A DNA stretch of 64,000 bases from Mediterranea massiliensis (GTDB lineage: Bacteria; Bacteroidota; Bacteroidia; Bacteroidales; Bacteroidaceae): positions 25,292-89,291 of the forward strand of contig CATXSD010000002.1 of the NCBI GenBank assembly GCA_958402075.1, in the 5' to 3' direction. Below the pieces are notes generated by a model. The model did not search any database, was not told the DNA's origin, and saw nothing but the letters and a program-made list of their open reading frames with translations. Below are positions 14,892 through 23,408 of this stretch, piece after piece. The position numbers and the translations under genes were made by a program. Every line of letters starts with the position of its first letter. The stretch's first letter is position 1.

Positions 14892-16286
14892 TCAATATCT
14901 TCCCGCCTTGGCAATGCGCTTCGGAATGTCCGTATTGTCCATCTTCCCCATAAACAAGTCAGAACCTGCACCAACGGCATAGACAGGAACATATTCAGCC
15001 GTATGGCTGCTGCTGGTCCATCCGATATGGGCAATCTGACTCATCACATCATTGGCTGCTACGGCCAGCGGCTCCGTCTTGGCATAGAGCGTTTCCTTGA
15101 AAGCCACCTTGTTCTTTACAAAAGACGTTTCATACACATCACGCAACGAACGTTCCTGTTCCCATGTCAAAGGCAGCTTGCTCCAGAAGCCCATTGTCTC
15201 AGACAGAAGTTCCTTCACTTGCTCCCAAGACGCGTGTTCGTTGCGGCGCAAGTCTGTGATGCGACGAGACAGAGCCTCAACAGACTGCTTCTGGCAATCG
15301 AGCGCCTTCAGGCTCAGCGTATATGTTCCGGTACCCATACCCAAACCGCCTGTTTCGTGGTCGGCAGAAACTACAATCAGTGTTTCCTTCGGATGCTTCT
15401 TGTAGAATTCGTAAGCTACACGGATGGCATTATCCATGTCAATAACCTCTTTAACGACCGTACCCGGATCATTGCTATGGCAGGCCCAGTCAATCTTTCC
15501 TCCCTCAAGCATCAGGAAAAATCCCTTTTTGTTGTCTTTCGTCAGGAAGTCAATGGCACTTTCCGTAATTTGTGCCAGCGTCAAGTCACCCTCCTTGCGG
15601 TCGATGGCATAGGGCAAACAACTGGCGGAAGCACCTTCAGCCTGCAGCAGCACCATCTTATCGGCGGCAGCGGCCTTTTCTTTATATTCCTTCAGACCAC
15701 GGGCAATGGTATAACCCGCTTCCTCCATAATGGGGTAAATAGAAGGAGCCTCTTTCTTGTCAAACGTTGTGGACGGCTTCAAGAAACCGGCACCTGCAAA
15801 AAAGTCGAAACCGCTCTTGGGAAGTTCCAAAGCAATCTCATAATACATACTACGATTAGGCTGATGGGCATAGAAGGCTGCCGGCGTAGCATGATCCACA
15901 CTGACGGTAGTAGCAATACCAACCTTCTTGCCGCTCTTCTTAGCCAGATAGGCTACGCTCTCCAAAGCTTCCTTGTTGACATCCACGCCAATGGCACCAT
16001 TGTAGGTTTTCGATCCTGTGGCCAAAGCCGTTCCGCCAGCCGAAGAGTCGGTTACCGAATTGCTGGCCGAATAGGACGTGGCGATACCTGCAGCCGGAAA
16101 AGATCCGAACAACAGTTTCTGCGTACCGATGCGGCCATCCTCCATTTCGGCACGAAACATTTCCGTAGTATTCACTTGGTTGACTCCCATACCGTCGCCG
16201 ATAAAGAAGAAAACGTACTTGGCCTGCTGGGCACAGGTCATCCCTGCCATCAGGACAAAAAGTAACAAATAAGTCAGTCTTTTCAT
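14892..16286 (-). CDS. Alkaline phosphatase (PhoA superfamily), secreted
   Basis: A 464-residue periplasmic phosphomonoesterase (signal peptide MKRLTYLLLFVLMAGMTCAQ). Active-site features are the first metal motif FFFIGDGMGVNQ, the nucleophile-serine motif VTDSSAGGTALATGSKT and the C-terminal metal motif VVSADHETGGLGMG. The start at 16286 is preferred over the longer frame to 16334 because the signal peptide begins here and a -7 TATATTTG lies at 16339-16332. It is monocistronic between convergent lpxH and the ackA terminator. It probably releases phosphate from organic esters; no Pho-box was identified. Confidence 0.93.
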   Translation of the reverse strand: MKRLTYLLLFVLMAGMTCAQQAKYVFFFIGDGMGVNQVNTTEMFRAEMEDGRIGTQKLLFGSFPAAGIATSYSASNSVTDSSAGGTALATGSKTYNGAIGVDVNKEALESVAYLAKKSGKKVGIATTVSVDHATPAAFYAHQPNRSMYYEIALELPKSGFDFFAGAGFLKPSTTFDKKEAPSIYPIMEEAGYTIARGLKEYKEKAAAADKMVLLQAEGASASCLPYAIDRKEGDLTLAQITESAIDFLTKDNKKGFFLMLEGGKIDWACHSNDPGTVVKEVIDMDNAIRVAYEFYKKHPKETLIVVSADHETGGLGMGTGTYTLSLKALDCQKQSVEALSRRITDLRRNEHASWEQVKELLSETMGFWSKLPLTWEQERSLRDVYETSFVKNKVAFKETLYAKTEPLAVAANDVMSQIAHIGWTSSSHTAEYVPVYAVGAGSDLFMGKMDNTDIPKRIAKAGRY

Positions 16287-16331
16287 AATAAATCCTCTAT
16301 TTAATGAATATTCATGGCTTTTATATTGGGG

Positions 16332-16339
16332 CAAATATA
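16332..16339 (-). promoter_or_regulatory. Candidate -7 element for alkaline phosphatase
   Basis: The minus strand reads TATATTTG, 46 bp before the chosen ATG. No clear -33 TTTG lies at the right distance. Confidence 0.4.
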
Positions 16340-16377
16340 GCGAAAAGCCTTCAAGGAGACATTAAGATTGCGTTAAA

Positions 16378-16412
16378 AAAAGCCCTGAAACGCATTGCGT
16401 TCAGGGCTTTTT
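16378..16412 (-). terminator. Rho-independent terminator of pta-ackA
   Basis: On the minus strand AGCCCTGAACGC pairs with GCGTTTCAGGGCT (one bulge, 3-nt loop) and is followed by a run of T residues. It begins about 21 bp after the ackA stop. Confidence 0.85.
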
Positions 16413-16432
16413 CATATTTTTCAAGCTGACAA

Positions 16433-17635
16433 TCAGGCTTTCTTATTCAGGATAGCCATCGTATCAGAAGCAATCATCAGTTCCTCATCAGTGGGAATAA
16501 CAACTACCTTTACCTTTGAATCATCGGTAGAGATAATAGCTTCTTCGCCACGAACCTTGTTCTTTTCGGCATCCAGCTTAACGCCCATGAATTCCAAACC
16601 GGAACAAGCACCCCAACGGGCAGATGCCTGGTTCTCACCTACACCGCCAGTGAAGACAATCACATCCACACCACCCAAGGCGGCAGCGTATGCACCGATA
16701 TATTTCTTGATGCGATAGAAGTACATATTCTCAGCCAGAACAGCTTTCGGATCACCGGCAGCCACAGCATTCTCCAAGTCGCGCATGTCGCTCGACTTGC
16801 CGAAAATACCCATTACACCACTCTTCTTGTTAAGCAGATTGGATACACCGGCAGCGTCCAAGTGTTCCTTCTCCATGATGAAGGTCACGGCACCACCGTC
16901 AATGTCACCACTGCGAGTACCCATCATCAGACCTTCGAGCGGAGTAAGCCCCATACTGGTATCTACACACTTGCCATCCTTGATAGCCGAAATGGAACCT
17001 CCGTTACCGATGTGGCAGGTAATGATTTTCGTACCTTCGGGCTGGATACCCAGAAACTCGCATACACGTTTCGAAACATAACGGTGGGAAGTTCCATGGA
17101 AGCCATAGCGACGTACACCATATTTCTCGTACAATTCGTAGGGAACGGCATACATATAGGCATAGTCGGGCATCGTCTGATGGAAAGCCGTATCAAAGAC
17201 TCCAATCTGAGGAACATTCGGCAGAATAGCCTCAATGGCACGAACACCCTTCAGGTTGGCCGGATTGTGGAGCGGAGCCAGGTCGTTGCACGCCGTAAAG
17301 GCATCGAGCACTTCCTTGGTCAGCAAGACCGATTCACTGAACTTCTCGCCACCATGGACCATACGATGACCTACGGCATTGATTTCGTCCAGCGACTTGA
17401 TGGCACCATATTCAGGCGAGACAAGCGTGTTCAAGATAAATTCCACACCCACTGTATGCTCGGGAATATTCTTTTCCAGAATCTTCTTCTCACCGTTCGG
17501 CAACGTCAGCTTCAGAAAAGAATCGGGCAAACCAATCTTCTCGATGCCACCTTGGGCAATGACTGCCTTGTGGTCCATGTCGAACAACTTATACTTGATA
17601 GACGAGCTACCACAGTTCAATACTAAGACTTTCAT
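16433..17635 (-). CDS. ackA: Acetate kinase
   Basis: A 400-residue cytoplasmic enzyme interconverting acetyl phosphate plus ADP and acetate plus ATP, the final energy-yielding step of acetate fermentation. ASKHA-fold motifs are all present: LVLNCGSSSIKYKLFD at the N-terminus, NAVGHRMVHGGEKFSES, FHGTSHRYVSKRVCEF, ITCHIGNGGSISAIKDG, GLTPLEGLMMGTRSGDID and VFTGGVGENQASAR. The length matches the family. It is the second gene of an operon, starting 26 bp after the pta stop, and the transcript ends at the hairpin at 16378-16412. Confidence 0.97.
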   Translation of the reverse strand: MKVLVLNCGSSSIKYKLFDMDHKAVIAQGGIEKIGLPDSFLKLTLPNGEKKILEKNIPEHTVGVEFILNTLVSPEYGAIKSLDEINAVGHRMVHGGEKFSESVLLTKEVLDAFTACNDLAPLHNPANLKGVRAIEAILPNVPQIGVFDTAFHQTMPDYAYMYAVPYELYEKYGVRRYGFHGTSHRYVSKRVCEFLGIQPEGTKIITCHIGNGGSISAIKDGKCVDTSMGLTPLEGLMMGTRSGDIDGGAVTFIMEKEHLDAAGVSNLLNKKSGVMGIFGKSSDMRDLENAVAAGDPKAVLAENMYFYRIKKYIGAYAAALGGVDVIVFTGGVGENQASARWGACSGLEFMGVKLDAEKNKVRGEEAIISTDDSKVKVVVIPTDEELMIASDTMAILNKKA

Positions 17636-17661
17636 AATCTTACTCTATTATTTAAGGTTAA

Positions 17662-18684
17662 TCATTTATTGGCATTGGCTTTCGCGGCGATAGCCTGATT
17701 AGCCGTAATGGCAATCATGCGATAAACGTCTTCAATGGAGCAACCGCGCGAAAGGTCGTTTACCGGACGGGCAATACCTTGCAAAATCGGACCTACAGCA
17801 TCGGCATGCCCCAGACGTTGAACCAGCTTGTAAGAAATGTTACCGACTTCCAGACTGGGCACAATCAAGACATTGGCATGTCCAGCTATCGAAGATCCCG
17901 GAGCCTTGCTGGCACCCACCTCAGGAACCAGAGCTGCATCGGCCTGCAATTCACCGTCAATTGCAATATCGGGAGCCATTTCCTTAGCCAACTTCAAGGC
18001 TTCAACCACCTTGTCCACGACTTCATGCTTGGCAGATCCCTTGGTAGAGAAGCTTAACATAGCCACCTTCGGATCAAGACCAGCCACTGCATGAGCGGTA
18101 CGAGCCGTACATACGGCAATCTGCGCCAACTGAGAAGCATCAGGTACCGGAGTTACAGCAACGTCTCCCATCACCAGAATACCATTCTTTCCGTATTCAG
18201 GAGCATGAGTCAGCAACAGCATAGCACCTGAAACGCAAGTGATGCCCGGAGCCGTCTTGATAATCTGCAAGGCCGGACGCAAAACATCACCAGTCGTATT
18301 GCGAGCGCCAGCCAATTGGCCGTCAGCATCACCACTCTTGATAATCAAGCAACCCAGATACAACGGATTCAGCACCAGCTTACGAGCTTCTTCAATCGTC
18401 ATGCCTTTTTTCTTGCGCAATTCATACAAGAGCTGTGCATATTCCTCCTGCTTCGGATGATTGGCAGGATCAATGATGGTAGCCTTGCTGATATTACCCA
18501 ATCCCCATTCTTTGGCACAAGCATGAATTTCATCGGGATTACCCAGGAGAATTAAATCGGCAATTCCGTCAGTCAGGATCTGATTGGCAGCTTTCAAGGT
18601 ACGTTCCTCCGTACCTTCAGGAAGAACGATGCGTTGGCGGTCGGCCTTGGCACGTTCGAGAATTTCATTAATTAATCTTTGCAT
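17662..18684 (-). CDS. pta: Phosphate acetyltransferase
   Basis: A 340-residue short-form (Pta-only) enzyme converting acetyl-CoA and phosphate to acetyl phosphate and CoA. Landmarks are RIVLPEGTEERTLKAA, LVLNPLYLGCLIIKSGDADG, AGARNTTGDVLRPALQIIKT, GDVAVTPVPDASQLAQIA and GGDTAxSPL-type KAPGSSIAGHANVLIVPSLE. The frame extends to 18705, but MQRLINEILERAKADR at 18684 is the usual N-terminus. It is the first gene of pta-ackA and is divergent from lrgAB. Cytoplasmic; acetate overflow pathway. Confidence 0.96.
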   Translation of the reverse strand: MQRLINEILERAKADRQRIVLPEGTEERTLKAANQILTDGIADLILLGNPDEIHACAKEWGLGNISKATIIDPANHPKQEEYAQLLYELRKKKGMTIEEARKLVLNPLYLGCLIIKSGDADGQLAGARNTTGDVLRPALQIIKTAPGITCVSGAMLLLTHAPEYGKNGILVMGDVAVTPVPDASQLAQIAVCTARTAHAVAGLDPKVAMLSFSTKGSAKHEVVDKVVEALKLAKEMAPDIAIDGELQADAALVPEVGASKAPGSSIAGHANVLIVPSLEVGNISYKLVQRLGHADAVGPILQGIARPVNDLSRGCSIEDVYRMIAITANQAIAAKANANK

Positions 18685-18734
18685 GATATATAAGATTGTG
18701 TTCAAATACTTGACAATACGTGTTTATCACGCTG

Positions 18735-18742
18735 CAAAAATA
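18735..18742 (-). promoter_or_regulatory. Candidate -7 element for pta-ackA
   Basis: The minus strand reads TATTTTTG, 51 bp before the pta start. No ideally spaced -33 TTTG was found. Confidence 0.4.
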
Positions 18743-18909
18743 CACAATTTTGCAACTTCAACATTGCAAATCCGCGGATTTTTGAGGAGCGAATGACAAA
18801 TATTATAATATTTAACACTCTCTTTTCATTAAAAAAACGAACGTCCTACCATAACTCACAAATACAACAAAAACTCCTTGAAAACGCTACACCTTATAAA
18901 CATTATAAC

Positions 18910-18917
18910 TACCTTTG
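18910..18917 (+). promoter_or_regulatory. Candidate -7 element for lrgAB
   Basis: TACCTTTG matches TAnnTTTG and lies 46 bp before the lrgA ATG at 18964, which supports that start over an upstream one. Confidence 0.45.
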
Positions 18918-18963
18918 CACCCGTTTTCAAAAAGGTATTTTAGGATATTTAGTTTTTAGGATT

Positions 18964-19302
18964 ATGATTCGTCAATGCGCCATCCTTTTCGGATGTCTGG
19001 CTTTGGGTGAACTGATTGTCTGGCTGACAGGCATCAAACTGCCTTCAAGTATCATCGGCATGCTATTGCTCACCCTGTTTCTGAAATTGGGTTGGATCAA
19101 ACTGCACTGGGTGCAAGGGATGTCCGACTTCCTGGTTGCCAACCTCGGCTTTTTCTTCGTGCCGCCCGGCGTGGCACTGATGCTGTACTTCGACGTTATA
19201 GCGGCAGAATTCTGGCCCATCGTCACTGCTTCGCTTATCAGTACTTTATTGGTTATTGTAGTTACCGGATGGGTTCACCAATTAACACGTAAGATCAAAT
19301 GA
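18964..19302 (+). CDS. CidA/LrgA-family membrane protein
   Basis: A 112-residue protein of about four membrane helices: ILFGCLALGELIVWLTG, the family motif LPSSIIGMLLLTLFLKLGW, FFFVPPGVALMLYFDV and IVTASLISTLLVIVVTGWV. LrgA-type proteins were described as holin-like; with LrgB, related pairs (PftAB/YsbAB in Bacillus) transport pyruvate. Its stop overlaps the lrgB start by 4 bp (ATGA), so both subunits are translationally coupled. The position directly upstream of and divergent from pta-ackA supports a link with pyruvate/acetate metabolism, but that is inference. Confidence 0.9.
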   Translation: MIRQCAILFGCLALGELIVWLTGIKLPSSIIGMLLLTLFLKLGWIKLHWVQGMSDFLVANLGFFFVPPGVALMLYFDVIAAEFWPIVTASLISTLLVIVVTGWVHQLTRKIK

Positions 19303-19994
19303 ACTTCTTAGAAAACGAATTCTTCCTGCTGGCCATCACTTTCGGCATATTCTTCCTGGCCAAGCTCCTGCAGAAAAAGACGGGTATCATGTTGCTCAAC
19401 CCCATTCTGCTTACCATTGCTCTGCTCATTGTGTTTCTGAAAATGACTGGAGTGAGCTATGAAACTTATAATGAAGGCGGACACCTCATCGAATTTTGGC
19501 TGAAACCGGCAGTAGTCGCCTTGGGCGTGCCCTTGTACCTCCAACTGGAAACCATCAAAAAACAATTGCTCCCCATTCTGTTGTCCCAACTGGCCGGCTG
19601 TATCGTCGGAGTCGCATCTGTCGTACTGATAGCCAAATGGATGGGAGCTCCCGATGAAATCATTTATTCACTGGCACCCAAATCGGTTACCACTCCCATA
19701 GCCATGGAAGTAACCAAATCACTGGGCGGCATTCCCTCATTGACAGCGGCCGTCGTCGTATGCGTAGGTCTGCTGGGAGGTATCTTGGGATTCAAGACCA
19801 TGCGACTGACCCACATCGGAAGCCCGATGGCCCAAGGATTGTCACTAGGTACTGCCGCCCATGCCGTAGGAACCTCGACAGCGATGGACGTCAGCCGGAA
19901 ATATGGTGCTTTTGCCAGCTTGGGACTGACATTGAACGGTATATTTACAGCACTGTTTACTCCTACCATCCTAAGACTATTAGGATTACTTTAA
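19299..19994 (+). CDS. CidB/LrgB-family membrane protein
   Basis: A 231-residue polytopic inner-membrane protein with the family landmarks LLNPILLTIALLIVFL, FWLKPAVVALGVPLYLQLE, the motif LAPKSVTTPIAMEVTKSLGG, and LGTAAHAVGTSTAMDVSRKY near the C-terminus. It forms a two-gene operon with the LrgA-like gene. The transcript probably ends at the inverted repeat at 20019-20061. Role by family: partner of LrgA in carrying small carboxylates such as pyruvate or in controlling lysis; the sequence cannot separate the two. Confidence 0.92.
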   Translation: MNFLENEFFLLAITFGIFFLAKLLQKKTGIMLLNPILLTIALLIVFLKMTGVSYETYNEGGHLIEFWLKPAVVALGVPLYLQLETIKKQLLPILLSQLAGCIVGVASVVLIAKWMGAPDEIIYSLAPKSVTTPIAMEVTKSLGGIPSLTAAVVVCVGLLGGILGFKTMRLTHIGSPMAQGLSLGTAAHAVGTSTAMDVSRKYGAFASLGLTLNGIFTALFTPTILRLLGLL

Positions 19995-20018
19995 AATAGG
20001 TTCGAACAAAAGTCATTT

Positions 20019-20061
20019 GGCATAGACAAATTGAAAGCCACATTTTTCATTTGTCTATGCC
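20019..20061 (+). terminator. Terminator after lrgB
   Basis: GGCATAGACAAAT (20019-20031) and ATTTGTCTATGCC (20049-20061) form a perfect 13-bp stem with a 17-nt loop, followed by TTATCTTTTTG. Its right arm contains the -33 element of the next promoter. Confidence 0.75.
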
Positions 20062-20080
20062 TTATCTTTTTGTATCTTTG
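20050..20080 (+). promoter_or_regulatory. Bacteroides-type promoter of the DUF2156 gene
   Basis: TTTG (20050-20053), a 19-bp spacer and TATCTTTG (20073-20080), placed 26 bp before the ATG at 20107. The -33 box lies in the right arm of the upstream terminator stem. Confidence 0.7.
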
Positions 20081-20106
20081 CCCACTCGATTAGGAAATAC
20101 GATGAT

Positions 20107-21024
20107 ATGATAGCATTCAAAGACATTGAGCTGAAAGACAAGGCGCTGATTACCTCCTTTACCTTGCACAGCAAGAGGCGTAATTGTGACCTGTCGTTTT
20201 CCAACCTATGCAGTTGGCGCTTTCTGTACAATACTCAATTCGCCGTATTGGACGGTTACCTGCTTCTGAAGTTCTGCGCCGAAGGCGAACTGGTTTATAT
20301 GATGCCTATTGGAGAAGGCAACCTGAACAAAGTCTTGGAAGCGATGATACAGGACGCTCATGATGAACATGCCCCCTTCTGCTTGTTGGGCATCTGCACG
20401 GACATGTGTGCAGAACTGGAAGCATTCATGCCCGGCAGATTTCAGTTTACGGCCGACCGCGACTACGCCGACTACCTGTATCTGCGAACCGACCTGGCAA
20501 CCTTGGCCGGCAAAAAACTGCAGCCCAAACGTAACCATGTCAACAAGTTCAAACGTACCTATCCCAATTACGAATACACACCCATCACGCCCGACCGCAT
20601 TCAAGAATGCCTTGAACTGGAAGCCGAATGGTGTAAAGCCAACCATTGCGACCAGCACGAAGGAACGGGCAACGAACGGCGGGCATTGGTCTATGCATTG
20701 CACCACTTCGATGAATTAGGGCTGACAGGAGGTATACTCCACGTGGACGGACGTATCGCCGCCTTTACCTTCGGCATGCCTATTAATCAAGACACCTTTG
20801 GTGTACATGTAGAAAAGGCAGACACGCGCATTGAAGGAGCATACGCAATGATCAACTATGAATTTGCCAACCACATTCCTGAACAATATGTCTATATCAA
20901 TCGGGAAGAAGACTTGGGCATCGAAGGATTGCGTAAAGCAAAGCTATCCTACCAACCTGCCATTATTTTGGAAAAATATGTTGCCTGCCTACGCGATGAG
21001 CCCGTAGAGCCTATCAAATGGTAG
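20107..21024 (+). CDS. DUF2156 (phosphatidylglycerol lysyltransferase C-terminal-like) protein
   Basis: A 305-residue cytoplasmic protein without membrane segments. It matches the DUF2156 family, which has a duplicated GNAT fold related to the aminoacyl-transferring half of MprF: FSNLCSWRFLYNTQFAVLDG, YADYLYLRTDLATLAGKKLQ, KRNHVNKFKRTYPNYEYTPI, AFTFGMPINQDTFGVHVEKA and YVYINREEDLGIEGLRKAKL. The MprF membrane flippase domain is absent, so lipid lysylation is not established. The following GNAT gene starts 15 bp later and is probably co-transcribed. The acyl or aminoacyl acceptor is unknown. Confidence 0.85.
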   Translation: MIAFKDIELKDKALITSFTLHSKRRNCDLSFSNLCSWRFLYNTQFAVLDGYLLLKFCAEGELVYMMPIGEGNLNKVLEAMIQDAHDEHAPFCLLGICTDMCAELEAFMPGRFQFTADRDYADYLYLRTDLATLAGKKLQPKRNHVNKFKRTYPNYEYTPITPDRIQECLELEAEWCKANHCDQHEGTGNERRALVYALHHFDELGLTGGILHVDGRIAAFTFGMPINQDTFGVHVEKADTRIEGAYAMINYEFANHIPEQYVYINREEDLGIEGLRKAKLSYQPAIILEKYVACLRDEPVEPIKW

Positions 21025-21039
21025 CAATTCGCATGCGTT

Positions 21040-22062
21040 ATGAAAGAAAAAGTCAGAAAACTTTGGGAACTCTGCTTCCATGACAGCCCTGCCTTTACCG
21101 ACTTGTATTTCCAAATGAGATACAACAACGAAGTCAACATTGCCATCCAAAGCGGAGATATGGTCATTGCAGCCTTGCAAATGCTGCCCTACCCCATGAC
21201 CTATTGTGGAAAAACGATAGCCACCTCTTATGTTTCAGGGGCCTGTACCCATCCGGACTTCCGAAACAAAGGGGTGATGCGCGAGCTGTTGGCCGAGTCC
21301 TTTGGCAAAATGCATCAGAAAGGCATCTTGCTGTCCACTCTCATTCCGGCCGAACCATGGCTGTTCGACTATTATGCCCAAAGCGGATATACGACAGCCT
21401 TCCATTACCAGACAACAATCTTTCACCAAACAGCAGACTGCAAGCTACCATCGGAGTATACAATGACAATAACTAATGAGCTGACGGCCGCTGCTTATGA
21501 CTACTTTGAACAAAGCATGCACCAACGTCCCTGCTGTATTCAACATACTGCGGCCGATCTCAAAGTCATCCTGGCCGATCTGCAACTAAGCGGTGGTCAC
21601 ATCTATACCCTTTATCATACCCTCCAGCAGGGACCCATTGCCCTGGCCTTCGCTTATCCAGCTAAAGAAGGAGAATGGTGGATCGGCGAACTATTGGCCA
21701 ATTCGGAGCAAGAGGCCCAAAATCTGCTGCAACGTATCTGCCAGACGACTCAGCAAGACACTCTCCGTCTGCTCCATCCCGTCCAGGAAAAAGAAAAGAG
21801 TGAAAGATTGGGTATGGCTCGCATCATTGATGCCCATGCCATGCTCCAGCTCTACGCAGCCGCTCATCCTGAAACAGAATGGAATCTGGCTTTGACCGAC
21901 GAACAGCTGCAAGCCAACACGGGTTACTACTATCTGAACAACGGGCATTGCATGAAAAGTGCCAAACGGCTGCCTGTCAGCCATCTGGCACTTACTATCG
22001 GAGAGCTCACCGCAAAGATACTGGTTCCCCACCTCCCCTACATGAGCCTGATGCTCAACTGA
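21040..22062 (+). CDS. GNAT-family N-acetyltransferase
   Basis: A 340-residue protein. The N-terminal half contains the acetyl-CoA-binding segment of the GNAT fold: SYVSGACTHPDFRNKGVMRE (the R/Q-x-x-G-x-G/A-like RNKGVM loop) followed by LLSTLIPAEPWLFDYYAQSG. The C-terminal half (about 150-340) has a second, weaker acyltransferase-like region, as in Eis-like proteins. It pairs with the DUF2156 gene upstream in a probable operon. It is convergent with the TldE gene, with only one base between the two stops. The substrate is not evident. Confidence 0.83.
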   Translation: MKEKVRKLWELCFHDSPAFTDLYFQMRYNNEVNIAIQSGDMVIAALQMLPYPMTYCGKTIATSYVSGACTHPDFRNKGVMRELLAESFGKMHQKGILLSTLIPAEPWLFDYYAQSGYTTAFHYQTTIFHQTADCKLPSEYTMTITNELTAAAYDYFEQSMHQRPCCIQHTAADLKVILADLQLSGGHIYTLYHTLQQGPIALAFAYPAKEGEWWIGELLANSEQEAQNLLQRICQTTQQDTLRLLHPVQEKEKSERLGMARIIDAHAMLQLYAAAHPETEWNLALTDEQLQANTGYYYLNNGHCMKSAKRLPVSHLALTIGELTAKILVPHLPYMSLMLN

Positions 22063-22063
22063 A

Positions 22064-23389
22064 TTACAAGCCGCTGAAGTCCACACCTTCAAACAGCAGC
22101 GAAGGAATGCGCCACGACGAAGACAGACGAGGATCATTCCCTACGGCCGCCAACGACTGCCACAGGGTCAGCATGTTGCCCGTCACATTCATTTCGTTGA
22201 CCGGCTGCACCATCCGTCCGTCTTCTACCAGAAATCCTTCAATGCCATACGAGAAGTCACCCGTCGTACTGTTACAATTTCCTCCATTGAAGCCCGTTAC
22301 CAGAATGCCCTTCCCGACACCAGCCAACAGTTCATCCAAACTCTTTTCACCCGGCGCCATGACCAATACAGACGGTGAACTGATGGTAGGCGGCACTCCC
22401 ATTTTTTTCGAATTGTAGGTATCAATAAAATAAGTCTTCAGAATACCCTGATCGAAGATGGGACGACGTTCGGTAGCCACTCCCTCCGCATCAAAATACC
22501 CGGCACCATTGGCACCTGTCAGATGGGGTTCGTCCGTCAGTGTCAGACAATCGGCTCCGACCTTTGTATTCAACTTGTCGAGCAGGAAAGAATTGTGCTG
22601 CTGGAGAGACGAACCATACAAGGCACTGAGCAGAGGACTGAGCAGACGGCTGGAGTTCAGCGAATCGACAATCAAGGTATACTTGCCCGAAGCAGTCTTC
22701 CTCTGACCCAGCTTTCGAAGGACGCGTTCCAAAGCCTTTTGCCCGATACCCGTTTTCTGCAACTTGTCATAAAACAGAGCGGAGTCATACCACATATCCG
22801 AAGGACGCGCCTCACCCTCTCCTTTAATGGACACACTGGCCGAGACGGAATACCAGGTAGAGCGTTCCTCTCCCTCGAAGCCATTGCTTGTCAGGCGATA
22901 AGAGGCACTCTCGCCGTCACTGAAAGACGTGTCGACCGAAATGATGCGTTCGTCCTTGCCCATCACCTCCTCGGCTGCCGCACGGGCAATGGCCACCTTG
23001 TCGTCGGGACCTACCTTCCGTCCCTTCTCATCGAACAGTTGCAAGTCGGGCTTGCCTCCTTTATAATAACGTGAAGGGTCGGGCAAGACACGTGCCTCGT
23101 CTACCGCCAGATAGCGGGTCGATTCAATGCCGTTACGGATGAAGGTTTCGAGCTCTTTCTTGTCCAGACGGTTGGTCGAATAGCTGCCATAGCGCCCGTC
23201 TACATAGAGATTGATGGTCAACCCGCTTTCCGAAGCCTGCTGCAGCTTGTCCATCTGTGCATTGCGCAGATCGAACGACGTATTGGAGTTGGCATACAGC
23301 ACCAGTTTGGCTGCCTGGCAACCGTTCTTCAGAGCGAAATCCAACGCCCATTGTGCCAGTTTCTTATTATTGTCTGTTATCATAGTCAT
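22064..23389 (-). CDS. TldE/PmbA-family metallopeptidase partner
   Basis: A 441-residue cytoplasmic protein of the TldD/PmbA family. Family features are NGCQAAKLVLYANSNTSFDL, ESGLTINLYVDGRYGSYSTN, FDQGILKTYFIDTYNSKKMG and GDFSYGIEGFLVEDGRMVQP. It lacks the HExxxH metal motif seen in the adjacent TldD, as expected for the TldE subunit of the TldD/TldE heterodimer. In E. coli this pair degrades unfolded peptides and matures microcin B17. It starts 19 bp after the TldD stop in the same operon. The peptide substrate here is unknown. Confidence 0.92.
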   Translation of the reverse strand: MTMITDNNKKLAQWALDFALKNGCQAAKLVLYANSNTSFDLRNAQMDKLQQASESGLTINLYVDGRYGSYSTNRLDKKELETFIRNGIESTRYLAVDEARVLPDPSRYYKGGKPDLQLFDEKGRKVGPDDKVAIARAAAEEVMGKDERIISVDTSFSDGESASYRLTSNGFEGEERSTWYSVSASVSIKGEGEARPSDMWYDSALFYDKLQKTGIGQKALERVLRKLGQRKTASGKYTLIVDSLNSSRLLSPLLSALYGSSLQQHNSFLLDKLNTKVGADCLTLTDEPHLTGANGAGYFDAEGVATERRPIFDQGILKTYFIDTYNSKKMGVPPTISSPSVLVMAPGEKSLDELLAGVGKGILVTGFNGGNCNSTTGDFSYGIEGFLVEDGRMVQPVNEMNVTGNMLTLWQSLAAVGNDPRLSSSWRIPSLLFEGVDFSGL

Positions 23390-23408
23390 ACTTCCTCTTT
23401 AATCGTTT

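Noticed and set aside
15003..16265. 420-codon plus-strand frame opposite alkaline phosphatase
   Set aside because: No recognisable domain or start signals; the minus strand encodes a complete phosphatase with all active-site motifs.
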